This document shows positions 17,079 through 26,230 of a stretch of 64,000 nt of DNA, piece after piece. Numbering within the stretch: the first letter of the stretch is position 1; each line of letters opens with the position of its first letter. Source of the stretch: Dyadobacter sp. 50-39. GTDB lineage: Bacteria; Bacteroidota; Bacteroidia; Cytophagales; Spirosomataceae. Location: positions 1-64,000 of the forward strand of contig MKSR01000027.1 in NCBI GenBank assembly GCA_001898145.1, in the 5' to 3' direction. The notes under the pieces were generated by a model. The model was not told the origin of the DNA, did no database searches, and saw only the letters and a program-made list of their open reading frames with translations. The position numbers and the translations under genes are program-made.

Positions 17079-17681
17079 ATGATGATCGGCTATGCCCGGG
17101 TTTCGACCCAAGACCAGAACCTAGACCTCCAGCTCGATGCCCTCAAAAAAGCAGGTTGCGAAAAGATTTATCAGGAGCAGTTGAGTGCATCAATTGAAGA
17201 ACGCCCCAAATTATCAGAAATGGTTTCCAACTTAAGAAAGGGGGATACTGTTGTCGTATGGAAACTTGACCGTTTGGCCAGATCCCTAAAACACTTGCTT
17301 ACGTTGGTATCGGATTTCAAAATAGCAGGCATAGGATTTCTTAGCCTTCAAGACCAGATCAATACCACTACAGCCCAAGGCCGTTTGATTTTTAATATGT
17401 TCGCTTCGCTTTCTGAATTTGAAAGAGAAATAATCAAAGAACGGACGCTTGCCGGACTAGCGGCAGCACGGAACCGTGGAAGGGTCGGTGGCAGAAAGAA
17501 AGGCCTGACCAAAGAGGCAAAGGTAAAAGCAGCTGCCGTAAAGCATTTGTACCTCGATGAAAAAAAATCCATAAATGAAATTTGTGAGGCAGTAAGCATC
17601 AGCAGGGCCACGGTTTACCACTACCTTGATTATTTAAACGTAGACCGGGCCGTCAGAAAGCCCAAGGCAAAACAAGAATAA
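17079..17681 (+). CDS. tnpR: Tn3-family serine resolvase TnpR
   Basis: This serine recombinase resolves cointegrates at res. The catalytic Ser is in IGYARVSTQDQNLDLQ, followed by the conserved KAGCEKI, VVWKLDRLARS and EREIIKERTLAGLAAARNRGR motifs. The C-terminal HTH is SINEICEAVSISRATVYHY. Two ATG codons are adjacent at the start (17079 and 17082). At 200 residues it is complete. It precedes tnpA by 15 bases on the same strand. A related lone resolvase is encoded at 51728-52357. Confidence 0.93.
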   Translation: MMIGYARVSTQDQNLDLQLDALKKAGCEKIYQEQLSASIEERPKLSEMVSNLRKGDTVVVWKLDRLARSLKHLLTLVSDFKIAGIGFLSLQDQINTTTAQGRLIFNMFASLSEFEREIIKERTLAGLAAARNRGRVGGRKKGLTKEAKVKAAAVKHLYLDEKKSINEICEAVSISRATVYHYLDYLNVDRAVRKPKAKQE

Positions 17682-17696
17682 TTAATCAATGATCCT

Positions 17697-20663
17697 ATGG
17701 CCGGCCAGTTCCTTACACATACAGAAAGAGAACGCTATGAGTACGTGCCTTCTTCCATTTCTCCGGAAGATCTGAACCGGTACTTTTATTTATCAGATAG
17801 CGATATTGCCTTAATCAAAGAACAGCGGGGAAATGAACAAAGGCTGGGCTTCGCTTGTCAGCTCTGTCTGATCCGCTTTATGGGCTTCCTTATTGATGAG
17901 TGGGAAAAGAGTATACCTAAACTTGTTTTGGAATGTTTGTCCGGACAACTTCAGGCCCTGCCATCAGACCTGAAAAACTATAGTGCCAGGCGTAACACCC
18001 GTGCAGATCACCTCCAATCTATATTAAAACACCTCCATTTTTCAAGATTTGCGCCCATGGATGCCGTTCAGCTGGAGGCCTGGCTTCTGGAACGTTCGCT
18101 GGAACATGATAAGCCGACCCTGCTTTTGGATCTGGCCTGCGAGAAGCTTATCCAAAACCGGATATTGAGGCCTGCGATCGGAACCCTTGAAAGAATGGTG
18201 GTCTCGGTACGTGCCCAGGCATATACCGAAACTTACAGGAGGCTATCCTTAATTTTAAACAATGAACTTAAAATACGGCTAGATGCCTTGCTCATTGTTG
18301 AAGAGGGAAATACTTTTACCCGTTTTGGCTGGCTAAAAGAATCTCCTAGTTCCAATACACCGTCTACCTTAAACAATGCGTTGACGAAATATCAGTACCT
18401 TATTGATATCGGTATAACAGAATGGGATTTAACGGTACTAAACCCCAATCGTAAAAAGTTTCTTTCCCAAAAAGCCCGCAGGTCTACCAATCAGGAAATC
18501 CAGCGGATGAACCCTGAAAAAAGGTATCCGATACTTATTGCATTTCTTGCCCAGAACCTCATCGACGTTACAGATTCGGTTTTAGATATGTTTGAAGCCT
18601 ATCTCAATGACGTTTTTCATAAATGCAGAAGGTCACTTGAAATCTATCAACAAGAGACCGTGAACGCCAAAGACAATGCGATGGCTACCCTAAGCTTCGT
18701 AGCGACAATGGTTGCCGACGAAAAAATCCCTCCGGAACAAATCAGGACAAAAGTATTTAGCAATATCTCAAAAACCGAGCTGAACGAAGCAATCTCGGTT
18801 ACCAAAGAAATTTTAAAACCTGCCAGGAACAATTTCCTGTCCTTTCTAGACAACCACTTCAATCGGCTCCGGCAGTTCAGCGGCAATTTCCTTAAAACGC
18901 TGACTTTCTTTTCTGGAATCCAGGACGATAACTTCTTGTATGCTATTGAGATTGTATTAGGGCTTCAGAACGGTTCCCGTAAGAAAATCCCTGATGACGC
19001 CCCCTTAGATTTCATAACCCCCACGTGGTCAAAATATGTTTTTAACGAGGAAGGAGAAGGAATCAAACAATCATACGAATGGTGCGTGCTTTTTAAGCTA
19101 AAAGACAAACTCAACTCGGGCGACATCTTTGTTGCCAATTCCCGCAGGTATGCTGATCTTGATGGGTACCTGATCCCAAAAGAACAATGGAAAATCAAGA
19201 AAGAGGAGATCTGCAGCCAGCTTTATATTTCACCAGATGCGTTGACGCATATAAACGGTAAAATCAAAGAACTCGAAGATTTGCTGCCTTTGGTAAATGA
19301 CCTGTTGGTCGGAACCGATGAAGTACGCCTGGAAGATGGGATATTGGTAGTCCCCCGGTTGCAGGCACAGGAACTTCCGGATTCCGTATATGAACTTGAA
19401 AACGCTATTTCTTCCCGTTTGCCACTTGTAGACCTTCCAGAGATTTTGATGGAAGTCAATTCATGGACAAATTTTACAAATCACCTTACTTCGATACATG
19501 ATGGAAAGTGTCCGGAAACTGGTCAGATCCACCGTGTTTATGCCTCGCTTTTAAGCAATGCCTGTAACATACCTTGGGTGGATATGGCCCGGAGTGCCAA
19601 CATCGAATACTATGATCTGTTATGGTCGATCCGAAGTTATCATAGAGAAGACACGTTAAAGCTTGCCAATAACCATTTAGTGAACTATCACCACAAACAA
19701 TGGCTTTCTAATCTTTGGGGAGGCGGTACCCTTTCTTCTTCAGATGGACAGCGTTTCCCGGTAAGCGGTAAAATAAGAAATGCAAAAGCCCAACTGAAAT
19801 ATTTTGGGTATGGCAAGGGGGTCACGTTTTATACGCACACCGCTGACCAATACTCCCAGTTCGGAAGTAAAGTTATCGCCTCGACTGAAAGAGATGCTAT
19901 GTATGTACTGGATGAAATCCTAAATAATGAAACTGAACTAAATATTTTGGAGCATACTACAGATACATCCGGCTATACAGACTTGGTATTTGGGTTGTTC
20001 GATTTATTGGGAATGCAGTTTTCACCCAGGCTAAGGGATATCAAAGATCAAAAACTTTCTAAGATCAAAGGCAAGGATTTCGAATATCCCTCCTTGAAAT
20101 TTACCGGTGTCATAAATCCAGATTATATCGCAGGCAGATGGGACGACTTATTGAGATTGGCCGGTTCGATGAAATCGGGATATGTTACCTCTTCATTGTT
20201 TATTGGCAAGCTGCAGTCTTATCCAAGGCAAAACAATTTAACGTATGTCCTGCAGGAATACGGCAGGCTTATTAAAACTATTTTCATTCTGAAATATCTG
20301 TTAAGCCAGACGTTGAGGCGAAAAATCAACACGCAACTGAATAAAGGCGAAGCACTTCATTCTCTCCGGAATTTCCTCTGGTTTGGAGGGGACGGCAAAA
20401 TTAGGAAGAAACAAGAAGAACAACAGCAAGAACAGGCGTTATGCTTGAATGTAGCAACCAATAGTGTTATACTTTGGAATACAATTTACATGCAGGAGGT
20501 CTTGAATGAATTACGGAAAGAAGGGTATATTGTAAACCAAGATGATATCGTTCATTTGTCCCCAGCAAGGTTCTCTCATATCAACAGGCTAGGAAAATAC
20601 TTCTTTGATTTTGATGAAAATGGGTTGAATGGGAACTTAAGGCAATTAAGGGTAAATGCTTAG
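17697..20663 (+). CDS. tnpA: Tn3-family transposase TnpA
   Basis: A 988-residue DDE transposase of normal family length. The N-terminal DUF4158-type region (FLTHTERERYEYVP, LGFACQLCLIRFMGFL) is followed by the conserved C-terminal catalytic block (HTTDTSGYTDLVFG, FSPRLRDIKDQKL, SQTLRRKINTQLNKGEALHSLR, and near the end NEGYI-like VLNELRKEGY). The stop codon (20661-20663) lies inside the right terminal repeat. No frameshift is seen, so the transposon is probably competent to move. Confidence 0.95.
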   Translation: MAGQFLTHTERERYEYVPSSISPEDLNRYFYLSDSDIALIKEQRGNEQRLGFACQLCLIRFMGFLIDEWEKSIPKLVLECLSGQLQALPSDLKNYSARRNTRADHLQSILKHLHFSRFAPMDAVQLEAWLLERSLEHDKPTLLLDLACEKLIQNRILRPAIGTLERMVVSVRAQAYTETYRRLSLILNNELKIRLDALLIVEEGNTFTRFGWLKESPSSNTPSTLNNALTKYQYLIDIGITEWDLTVLNPNRKKFLSQKARRSTNQEIQRMNPEKRYPILIAFLAQNLIDVTDSVLDMFEAYLNDVFHKCRRSLEIYQQETVNAKDNAMATLSFVATMVADEKIPPEQIRTKVFSNISKTELNEAISVTKEILKPARNNFLSFLDNHFNRLRQFSGNFLKTLTFFSGIQDDNFLYAIEIVLGLQNGSRKKIPDDAPLDFITPTWSKYVFNEEGEGIKQSYEWCVLFKLKDKLNSGDIFVANSRRYADLDGYLIPKEQWKIKKEEICSQLYISPDALTHINGKIKELEDLLPLVNDLLVGTDEVRLEDGILVVPRLQAQELPDSVYELENAISSRLPLVDLPEILMEVNSWTNFTNHLTSIHDGKCPETGQIHRVYASLLSNACNIPWVDMARSANIEYYDLLWSIRSYHREDTLKLANNHLVNYHHKQWLSNLWGGGTLSSSDGQRFPVSGKIRNAKAQLKYFGYGKGVTFYTHTADQYSQFGSKVIASTERDAMYVLDEILNNETELNILEHTTDTSGYTDLVFGLFDLLGMQFSPRLRDIKDQKLSKIKGKDFEYPSLKFTGVINPDYIAGRWDDLLRLAGSMKSGYVTSSLFIGKLQSYPRQNNLTYVLQEYGRLIKTIFILKYLLSQTLRRKINTQLNKGEALHSLRNFLWFGGDGKIRKKQEEQQQEQALCLNVATNSVILWNTIYMQEVLNELRKEGYIVNQDDIVHLSPARFSHINRLGKYFFDFDENGLNGNLRQLRVNA

Positions 20664-20696
20664 CGATACATTTCGTCCAAATACTATTGGAACCCC
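20659..20696 (-). repeat. right 38-bp terminal inverted repeat of the Tn3-family transposon
   Basis: On the minus strand it begins GGGGTTCCAATAG and ends with GTATCGCTAAG, matching the left end at 36 of 38 bases. It is followed by the ACTGT duplication (20697-20701). Confidence 0.95.
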
Positions 20697-20994
20697 ACTG
20701 TGCCTGCTGCTGCTCCTGTTGCGGATCGTCAGAATCAACAATCAGATCATAGCCCACAGAGCGGATTAAATTCTGTAAGTCGACTGGTTTAACGGTCTGC
20801 TCATATTCAGCCCAAGCTGTTTGATTGGCATAGTTTACGCCGGCATCGTGGACACCTTTTGCTGATTTAAGTATGCTTTCCACGCTTACCGCACAGGCTG
20901 CACAGGTCATGCCCAAGACTGGGAAAGTCTTCTTAATATATTTATTTTTTGATTCCTTTTTAGCGATTACTTTATCTGAAACGAGTGCTTCCAT
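20697..20994 (-). pseudogene. copA: 5' fragment of copA encoding the N-terminal HMA domain
   Basis: The ATG at 20994 opens a frame encoding a basic leader and one HMA domain (PVLGMTCAACAVSVESILKS) up to ...DDPQQEQQQAQ. There the transposon interrupts it. Read onward, the frame runs about 38 foreign residues into the antisense of tnpA and stops at 20581. The remaining ATPase lies at 12214-10243. A stray soluble HMA fragment may be produced. The native promoter (21013-21020) stays with this piece, so the 3' piece has lost it. Confidence 0.93.
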
Positions 20995-21012
20995 AGTTTT
21001 TTAGGCTTTATA

Positions 21013-21020
21013 CAAAGTTA
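21013..21020 (-). promoter_or_regulatory. candidate -7 box of copA
   Basis: On the minus strand this reads TAACTTTG, a perfect TAnnTTTG, 18 bases before the copA ATG at 20994. The -33 partner is weak. Confidence 0.45.
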
Positions 21021-21135
21021 AGCCAGGGCACATAATGCCTTATTACACAATTAGCTACCAGATGTGCATAGTTTTTAGAATTTAGTAATGAAGCCGTTCT
21101 TACAGCAATTAAGGATGATGGTACTAATCACGATT

Positions 21136-21300
21136 TTACCGCTTTCGTTTATTGCGGTACATGATGTGGGACGAGTTTGGCTTTTTATTTTCATGTCTAT
21201 CCAGCCGGTCACATAAATCAAGCCAATCCCTTCGCTGGTAAGCAGGCTGGAATGTCTCCAACCTGCGCTTAATTATTTCGTCGAAACGCTGATTTGTCAT
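21136..21300 (-). CDS. small hypothetical protein (54 residues)
   Basis: An uninterrupted frame between copB and copA encodes a charged peptide beginning MTNQRFDEIIKRRLETF and ending in a basic tail. The first part (FDEIIKRRLETFQPAYQRRDW) resembles the amphipathic N-terminal helix of Bacteroidota cytoplasmic/anti-sigma-like membrane proteins, without the membrane part. It starts 81 bases after... upstream of the copA leader and only 11 bases past the copB stop lies its own stop side, so a shared transcript with copB is plausible. It may be a remnant; no function is assigned. Confidence 0.35.
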   Translation of the reverse strand: MTNQRFDEIIKRRLETFQPAYQRRDWLDLCDRLDRHENKKPNSSHIMYRNKRKR

Positions 21301-21311
21301 CACTGAGCCAG

Positions 21312-23381
21312 TTAATTTACCCTGAGCAGCTTTGCATTAATGGCAACAACAATGGTGGAAGCGCTCATAAGAACTGCACCCATCGCCGGGCTCAGCATAA
21401 AAGTAGGGTACAGAACGCCGGCCGCTAATGGAATCGCTATCACATTATAACCTATGGCCCAGGCCAGGTTTTGCACCATTTTTCGGTATGTAGCCCTGCC
21501 GAATGTGATCATTTGCACCACATCCATCGGGTCACTGTTTACCAGGATGATATCGGCTGTCTCAGCTGCTACATCAGTCCCGGAACCGACCGCAATGCCT
21601 ACGTCTGCCTGAGCGAGTGCGGGCGCGTCATTTACCCCGTCGCCCGTCATAGCGACAATCTCTCCTTTATTTTGGAACTCCTTGACTTTGTCCTGCTTTT
21701 CATGGGGAAGCACATTAGCCAGGTATCCATCCATATTGAGCTTTGTACTGACGGCTTCTGCTATATTATCATTGTCCCCTGTCAATAAGAATGATTTGAT
21801 GTTCATCTTTTTCAATTCCGCAATAGCCTGGGCTGCATTCTCCCGAATGCTGTCAGCAAAGGTGATTAAGCCCACCAGCTTGCCGTCAACAAGTATAAAG
21901 TTCACCGTGTCGGTGGCCTGATCAACCTGGTCGGGAATAATAGGCACCGGTTTGTTTTCTTGCTTGAAATAATTTGGTCCGGCTGCTACCACTTTCTTGC
22001 CATCTACGATACCGGTTACACCAATGCCTTGCATATAATTGAAATCAGTTGACTTCCAGAGCTGCAAGCCTTGTTCTTTTAATTTTCTGATGACACCGTG
22101 TGCAATATGATGCTCCGAGTTTTGTTGTACTGCGGCAGCAAACTGCAAAATCTGGTCTGATGATAACTGATCGTCAATAGGTATAATCTGTTGTACTTCA
22201 TGAGAGCCTTTGGTCAGCGTGCCGGTTTTATCGAAAATGATGGTAGTCAAATTACGGGCATTTTCAAAGGCGGTACGGTTCCGGATTAAAAGCCCATGCG
22301 TTGCCGAAAGCGTTGTTGAAATAGCAATGACCAGGGGAATAGCGACCCCAAGCGCATGCGGGCAAGATGTTACCATCACCGTAACCATTCTCTCCAGGGC
22401 AAATGCCAGATCTTGGCCACCCGTATACCAGACAATGAAAGTCACTACCCCAACCGTAATTGAAATCAGCGTCAGCCAACCGGCCACCTTATCTGCCAGA
22501 TTCTGTGTATTTGATTTAGCGCCTTGGGCAGTCTTGACCATATTGATAACCTTACTGAGATAACTCTCATCGCCTGCGCCGGTAACCTGGACTTTTAAAA
22601 CACCATCGCCGTTGATGGCCCCGCCAATTACTTTATCGTCTTTCTGCTTTTGGACGGGCACGCTTTCGCCGGTAAGCATGCTTTCGTTGACGTAAGAATT
22701 GCCTTCCAGTATCAAACCATCTGCTGGAACCTTCTCTCCGGGTTTAACCAGCAATCTATCACCTGTACGAAGGTCTTTTAAGGGAATATCCGTTACCTGA
22801 TTATCCTTTTCTACATGAACCATCGATGGAAGTAGGGCAACCAGGGATTCCAAGGCTTGTGAGGCAGCCATCTGCGATTTCATTTCCAGCCAATGCCCGA
22901 TGAGCATAATATCAATCAAAGTGGCAAGCTCCCAAAAGAAGTCCATACCTTCAAGCCCAAACACCACGGCAACACTGTATATATAGGCCGTCGTGATAGC
23001 AACTGCCACCAGGGTCATCATCCCCAGGGTCTTGCTTTTCAGCTCTCTGACAAGGCCCGTAAGAAACGGCCAGCCCCCATAAAAGTAGATGATCGTACTT
23101 AGTGCTAAAAGCACATATTGGTCTCCTGCAAACGTCCAGTTAAATCCTGCCCACTGCTGGATCATGTGTGATAGCAAAAGGATCGGCACGGTAATGACAA
23201 GACAAATCCAGAAGCGCCTAAGAAAATCTTCGGTGTGATGTCCTGCATGCTTGTCATGTCCACTATGCTCATCAGCCTGCGCAGTGGGTGCGTGGTGCTC
23301 ATGAGAAGATCCAGTCATAGAAGGCATGCTTTCCGCTGGCTTTTTGGGATGATGCTCGTCGTGGTGGTGGTGATTTTCCAT
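21312..23381 (-). CDS. copB: CopB-type (P1B-3) copper/silver-translocating ATPase
   Basis: A 689-residue P-type ATPase with a His-rich cytosolic N-terminus (ENHHHHDEHHPKK, further His/Asp clusters to about residue 50) in place of HMA domains. It carries the CPH variant of the membrane metal motif (TSCPHALGVAIPL), which marks the CopB subgroup. Also present are LTGES, DKTGTLTKG, SEHHIA, MTGDGVNDAPALAQADVG and the C-terminal helices. It exports Cu or Ag ions from the cytosol using ATP. It is intact and may partly cover for the disrupted copA next to it. The oxidase-barrel gene precedes it in the operon. Confidence 0.92.
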   Translation of the reverse strand: MENHHHHDEHHPKKPAESMPSMTGSSHEHHAPTAQADEHSGHDKHAGHHTEDFLRRFWICLVITVPILLLSHMIQQWAGFNWTFAGDQYVLLALSTIIYFYGGWPFLTGLVRELKSKTLGMMTLVAVAITTAYIYSVAVVFGLEGMDFFWELATLIDIMLIGHWLEMKSQMAASQALESLVALLPSMVHVEKDNQVTDIPLKDLRTGDRLLVKPGEKVPADGLILEGNSYVNESMLTGESVPVQKQKDDKVIGGAINGDGVLKVQVTGAGDESYLSKVINMVKTAQGAKSNTQNLADKVAGWLTLISITVGVVTFIVWYTGGQDLAFALERMVTVMVTSCPHALGVAIPLVIAISTTLSATHGLLIRNRTAFENARNLTTIIFDKTGTLTKGSHEVQQIIPIDDQLSSDQILQFAAAVQQNSEHHIAHGVIRKLKEQGLQLWKSTDFNYMQGIGVTGIVDGKKVVAAGPNYFKQENKPVPIIPDQVDQATDTVNFILVDGKLVGLITFADSIRENAAQAIAELKKMNIKSFLLTGDNDNIAEAVSTKLNMDGYLANVLPHEKQDKVKEFQNKGEIVAMTGDGVNDAPALAQADVGIAVGSGTDVAAETADIILVNSDPMDVVQMITFGRATYRKMVQNLAWAIGYNVIAIPLAAGVLYPTFMLSPAMGAVLMSASTIVVAINAKLLRVN

Positions 23382-23529
23382 TGATTTGATTTTGTTAAAA
23401 ACTGGAACCTTAAACGCACTTAGAGCATCAACCGCAGCAGCTCTTTGGTCAGCCCGTTAAACCTTGTTATCACTGACAGATTCTCACTTAATGGGAAAAT
23501 CCTGGCGCATCGTTAAGAAATCACCGTTG

Positions 23530-26166
23530 TTAGAACCTTACTAATAAGCCCCCACCCAGTTTGTACCTGGAATCATAGCCCCCTGATAGGGAAATGTATT
23601 TACCAAGCATATATTCCACGTCCAGATGGTATTCTTTATCGGTGTTGATACGCCAGTTGAAAAACAATTTAGGCAGCAGCCATTCTTCTCCTTCCAAAGC
23701 AAACCGAACCCGGCCATTTGAATTGACACGCAGATCAGCATCGATGAAAAAAGGAAGGGTATACCGGACTCCTATTACCGGCAAGTCAAAATCCTGCTCG
23801 AAGGTTTGTTCCCCGTTGAATATATTATAGTAACGCTGTTTTACAGCACCAAAGCCTATATAGGGGCGCAGCCAGTCTCCGATGTATCTTTCATAACTGA
23901 TATTGGCCTCATATTGAGAACCGTAGTTATAGTTTCCTTCGAACCGGATTGCATTGCTTCTGTTAATAAAGTTGGCCTTCGCTTCTGCCATATGTGATTT
24001 GGCGGCAATGCTGCCGTAAAAAAACCACATCTTATCCTCTTTCAACAGATTCCTTAGAGGATATCTGGCCAGTGAAGTATCACGGCTACTGCCTTGATAC
24101 TCGACAATGCGGGCCATCCCGCTCATCATATGATAAAGTACATGGCAATGAAAAAACCAATCTTTTTCTTCCGTTGCATCGAACTCAATAGTAATGCTCG
24201 TCATTGGAGGCACATCCAGGGTGTGTTTTAAGGGAGAGAAGTCCCCGTTTTTATTAAGCACCCTAAAATAATGGCCATGCAAGTGCATAGGGTGGTTCAT
24301 CATCGTGGTGTTTTCAAGCTCAAACCTGACAACTTCCCCCTTTTTAATACTGATTTTATCCGCTTGGGAGAGCACCTTATTATTGATAGACCAAACATAA
24401 CGGTACATGCTTCCAGTGAGCTTTAAATGGACAGTTCTGACAGGTTTCGAGCTATCAAAGGTTGTTTTCTGTTGAGCACTTAATAAATCATAATTGAATA
24501 TGGTTAGCGAGTCGGTTTTACCCATCTGCATTCCATCCATATTCATTTTACTGTGATCCATTTTACCCATGTCCATACCTTCATGCCCTTTTTCAGGTTT
24601 GCCAGCAGGCTGCTTTTTCTCGGCGGGTCCCATGTCCATTTTACTATGATCCATTTTGTCCATATCCATACCCTCATGGCCTTTTTCAGGTTTGCCAGCA
24701 GGCTGTTTTTTCTGGGAGGGCTCCATGTTCATTTTGCTATGATCCATTTTGTCCATTTCCATGCCTTCATGCCCCTTTTCGGGTTTGCCAGCAGGCTGCT
24801 TTTTCTGGGAGGGCTCCATGTTCATTTTGCTATGATCCATTTTGTCCATTTCCATGCCTTCATCCCCCTTTTCAGGTTTGCCAGCAGGCTGCTTTTTCTC
24901 GGCGGGTTCCATGTTCATTTTGCTATGGTCCATTTTGTCCATGTCCATACCTTCATGCCCGTTTTCAGGCTTGCCTGCAGACTGCTCCATGTTCATTTTG
25001 CTATGGTCCATTTTACCCATACCCATTGCTGAATGGTTCATCCTATCTGGGAAATTAACAGCCATGCCCATCATCATCTCATCCATATTCCAAACGTTTG
25101 GCTTGGGAATGGGTACGGCAGAGAGGGTATCGCCTTTTCCCAGGTATAGGGATGCAAACCCTGAGACGTCTTGGGCTGTTGCCCTGAACTCCATGGTTTT
25201 ATCCTTTGGCACAGTCAACAGAAAATCATAGGTTTCAGCAATCCCCATCAGTAGCCGATCTATTTTGATTGGCTTTACGTCGATCCCATCTGATGATATT
25301 AATTCCAGCTTACCTGCCCCGCTATGCAGATAGAAATAGGTGGAAGCCGAGCCATTAATGACACGTAACCGTACTTTATCGCCCGGCTTTAAATCCGGAA
25401 TACTTTCTTTGCGTTTCCCATTAGCCAGAAATGCTGCATAGTAAACATCGGACAGGTCCATCGGCGGCATACGTTTCCAGCCATTTTTAAGCCTGTTGCC
25501 CAATCCTTTATGCTGTATTAATTTATCCAGGCTTTGGGCATAACCTTTTTTAATGGAATACCACTCGCTTGCAGGATCATTCCTTTTTAGCGCATTCAGC
25601 ACACGCCCGGGGTTCTCATCGGTCCAGTCTGATAATAACAGCACGAACTCCTTATCAACTTCATAGGTTTTCTTTCTGGGTTGGATGACGATCGAACCAT
25701 ACAAACCGCTTTGCTCCTGGAACATAGTATGGGAATGATACCAGAACGTGCCGCTTTGAATAAGCGGAAAGGTAAACGTATACTGTCCTCCTGGCTCGAC
25801 CGGGGCTGTAGTCAGATAAGGAACACCGTCTTCCTTATTGGGTAAAAGAAGGCCGTGCCAATGGATTGAAGTTTCATGGTGCATCAGATTATGGACATGG
25901 ATCACAGCGGTGTCTCCCTCTGTAAAATAGAGGGTCGGAGCAGGGATCTGACCATTCATAGCAAGTGCAGAGACCTTTCGTTTGCCACTGATGTTAGCTA
26001 ATGTGTCATTTACATACAGATGATATTCGACCTTGCCACCTTTCGAATTTTCTAAAAAAGGTTTTTTTGCATGTGCCGGTGCTGCGGATACAGTCCCATG
26101 CTGATGTTGCCCGAAAACATGCACAACGGGCAGCAATAATAGTAGTAGTATAGTGGCTAGTTTCAT
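23530..26166 (-). CDS. multicopper oxidase (CopA/PcoA-like) fused to an outer-membrane barrel (PcoB/CopB-like)
   Basis: After a signal peptide come three cupredoxin domains with copper ligands IHWHG (101-105), WYHSHTMF (142-149), HPMHLHGHYF and FHCHVLYHMMSGM. This matches a periplasmic oxidase that detoxifies Cu(I). Inserted at about 366-560 is a Met/His region with 31-residue repeats. The last ~180 residues (about 700-878) are a separate beta-strand-rich domain. It has alternating strands and a C-terminal Phe (GGGLLVRF), resembling PcoB/CopB, which is normally a separate gene. The fusion would tether oxidase to the outer membrane. Length 878 exceeds a normal PcoA (about 600-650) by the added domain and repeats. 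Confidence 0.88.
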   Translation of the reverse strand: MKLATILLLLLLPVVHVFGQHQHGTVSAAPAHAKKPFLENSKGGKVEYHLYVNDTLANISGKRKVSALAMNGQIPAPTLYFTEGDTAVIHVHNLMHHETSIHWHGLLLPNKEDGVPYLTTAPVEPGGQYTFTFPLIQSGTFWYHSHTMFQEQSGLYGSIVIQPRKKTYEVDKEFVLLLSDWTDENPGRVLNALKRNDPASEWYSIKKGYAQSLDKLIQHKGLGNRLKNGWKRMPPMDLSDVYYAAFLANGKRKESIPDLKPGDKVRLRVINGSASTYFYLHSGAGKLELISSDGIDVKPIKIDRLLMGIAETYDFLLTVPKDKTMEFRATAQDVSGFASLYLGKGDTLSAVPIPKPNVWNMDEMMMGMAVNFPDRMNHSAMGMGKMDHSKMNMEQSAGKPENGHEGMDMDKMDHSKMNMEPAEKKQPAGKPEKGDEGMEMDKMDHSKMNMEPSQKKQPAGKPEKGHEGMEMDKMDHSKMNMEPSQKKQPAGKPEKGHEGMDMDKMDHSKMDMGPAEKKQPAGKPEKGHEGMDMGKMDHSKMNMDGMQMGKTDSLTIFNYDLLSAQQKTTFDSSKPVRTVHLKLTGSMYRYVWSINNKVLSQADKISIKKGEVVRFELENTTMMNHPMHLHGHYFRVLNKNGDFSPLKHTLDVPPMTSITIEFDATEEKDWFFHCHVLYHMMSGMARIVEYQGSSRDTSLARYPLRNLLKEDKMWFFYGSIAAKSHMAEAKANFINRSNAIRFEGNYNYGSQYEANISYERYIGDWLRPYIGFGAVKQRYYNIFNGEQTFEQDFDLPVIGVRYTLPFFIDADLRVNSNGRVRFALEGEEWLLPKLFFNWRINTDKEYHLDVEYMLGKYISLSGGYDSRYKLGGGLLVRF
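24547..24996 (-). repeat. 93-bp tandem repeats in the oxidase-barrel gene
   Basis: The stretch encodes residues 391-540: one 26-residue and four 31-residue units. Each runs MNMEP-x-KKQPAGKPEKG to EGMDMDKMDHSK. Units are nearly identical at the DNA level, so copy number may vary by slippage or recombination. The Met and His residues would bind Cu(I). Confidence 0.9.
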
Positions 26167-26230
26167 CAGATGTGTTGTTGAGTGTTGCTGAATATTGATT
26201 CAGAGCATGCCCTGAATCAATATGTGCCAG

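Larger units (their letters stand above)
12215..20696 (+). mobile_element. Tn3-family mercury-resistance transposon inserted in copA
   Basis: This complete 8,482-bp unit has 38-bp inverted ends and a 5-bp ACTGT duplication (12210-12214 and 20697-20701). It also has a serine resolvase, a 988-residue Tn3-type transposase and a res-like intergenic region. Its cargo in order is a glyoxalase pseudogene, an ArsR-type regulator, merTP, a frameshifted MerP-like gene, merA, a DUF156 regulator, a thioredoxin-like gene and a small Cys-rich gene. All but the first lie on the plus strand, opposite to the copper locus. Exact target duplication and nearly identical ends suggest a recent, replicative insertion. 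Confidence 0.95.

Noticed and set aside
20581-20696. C-terminal extension of the copA HMA fragment into the transposon
   Set aside because: About 38 residues of antisense tnpA sequence, an accident of insertion rather than an evolved domain.
24547-24996. CRISPR-like array
   Set aside because: The repeats are contiguous coding units of 93 bp without spacers.
24553-25032. Plus-strand frame opposite the oxidase repeats
   Set aside because: A shadow of the 93-bp repeats, with His/Phe periodic sequence and no family.
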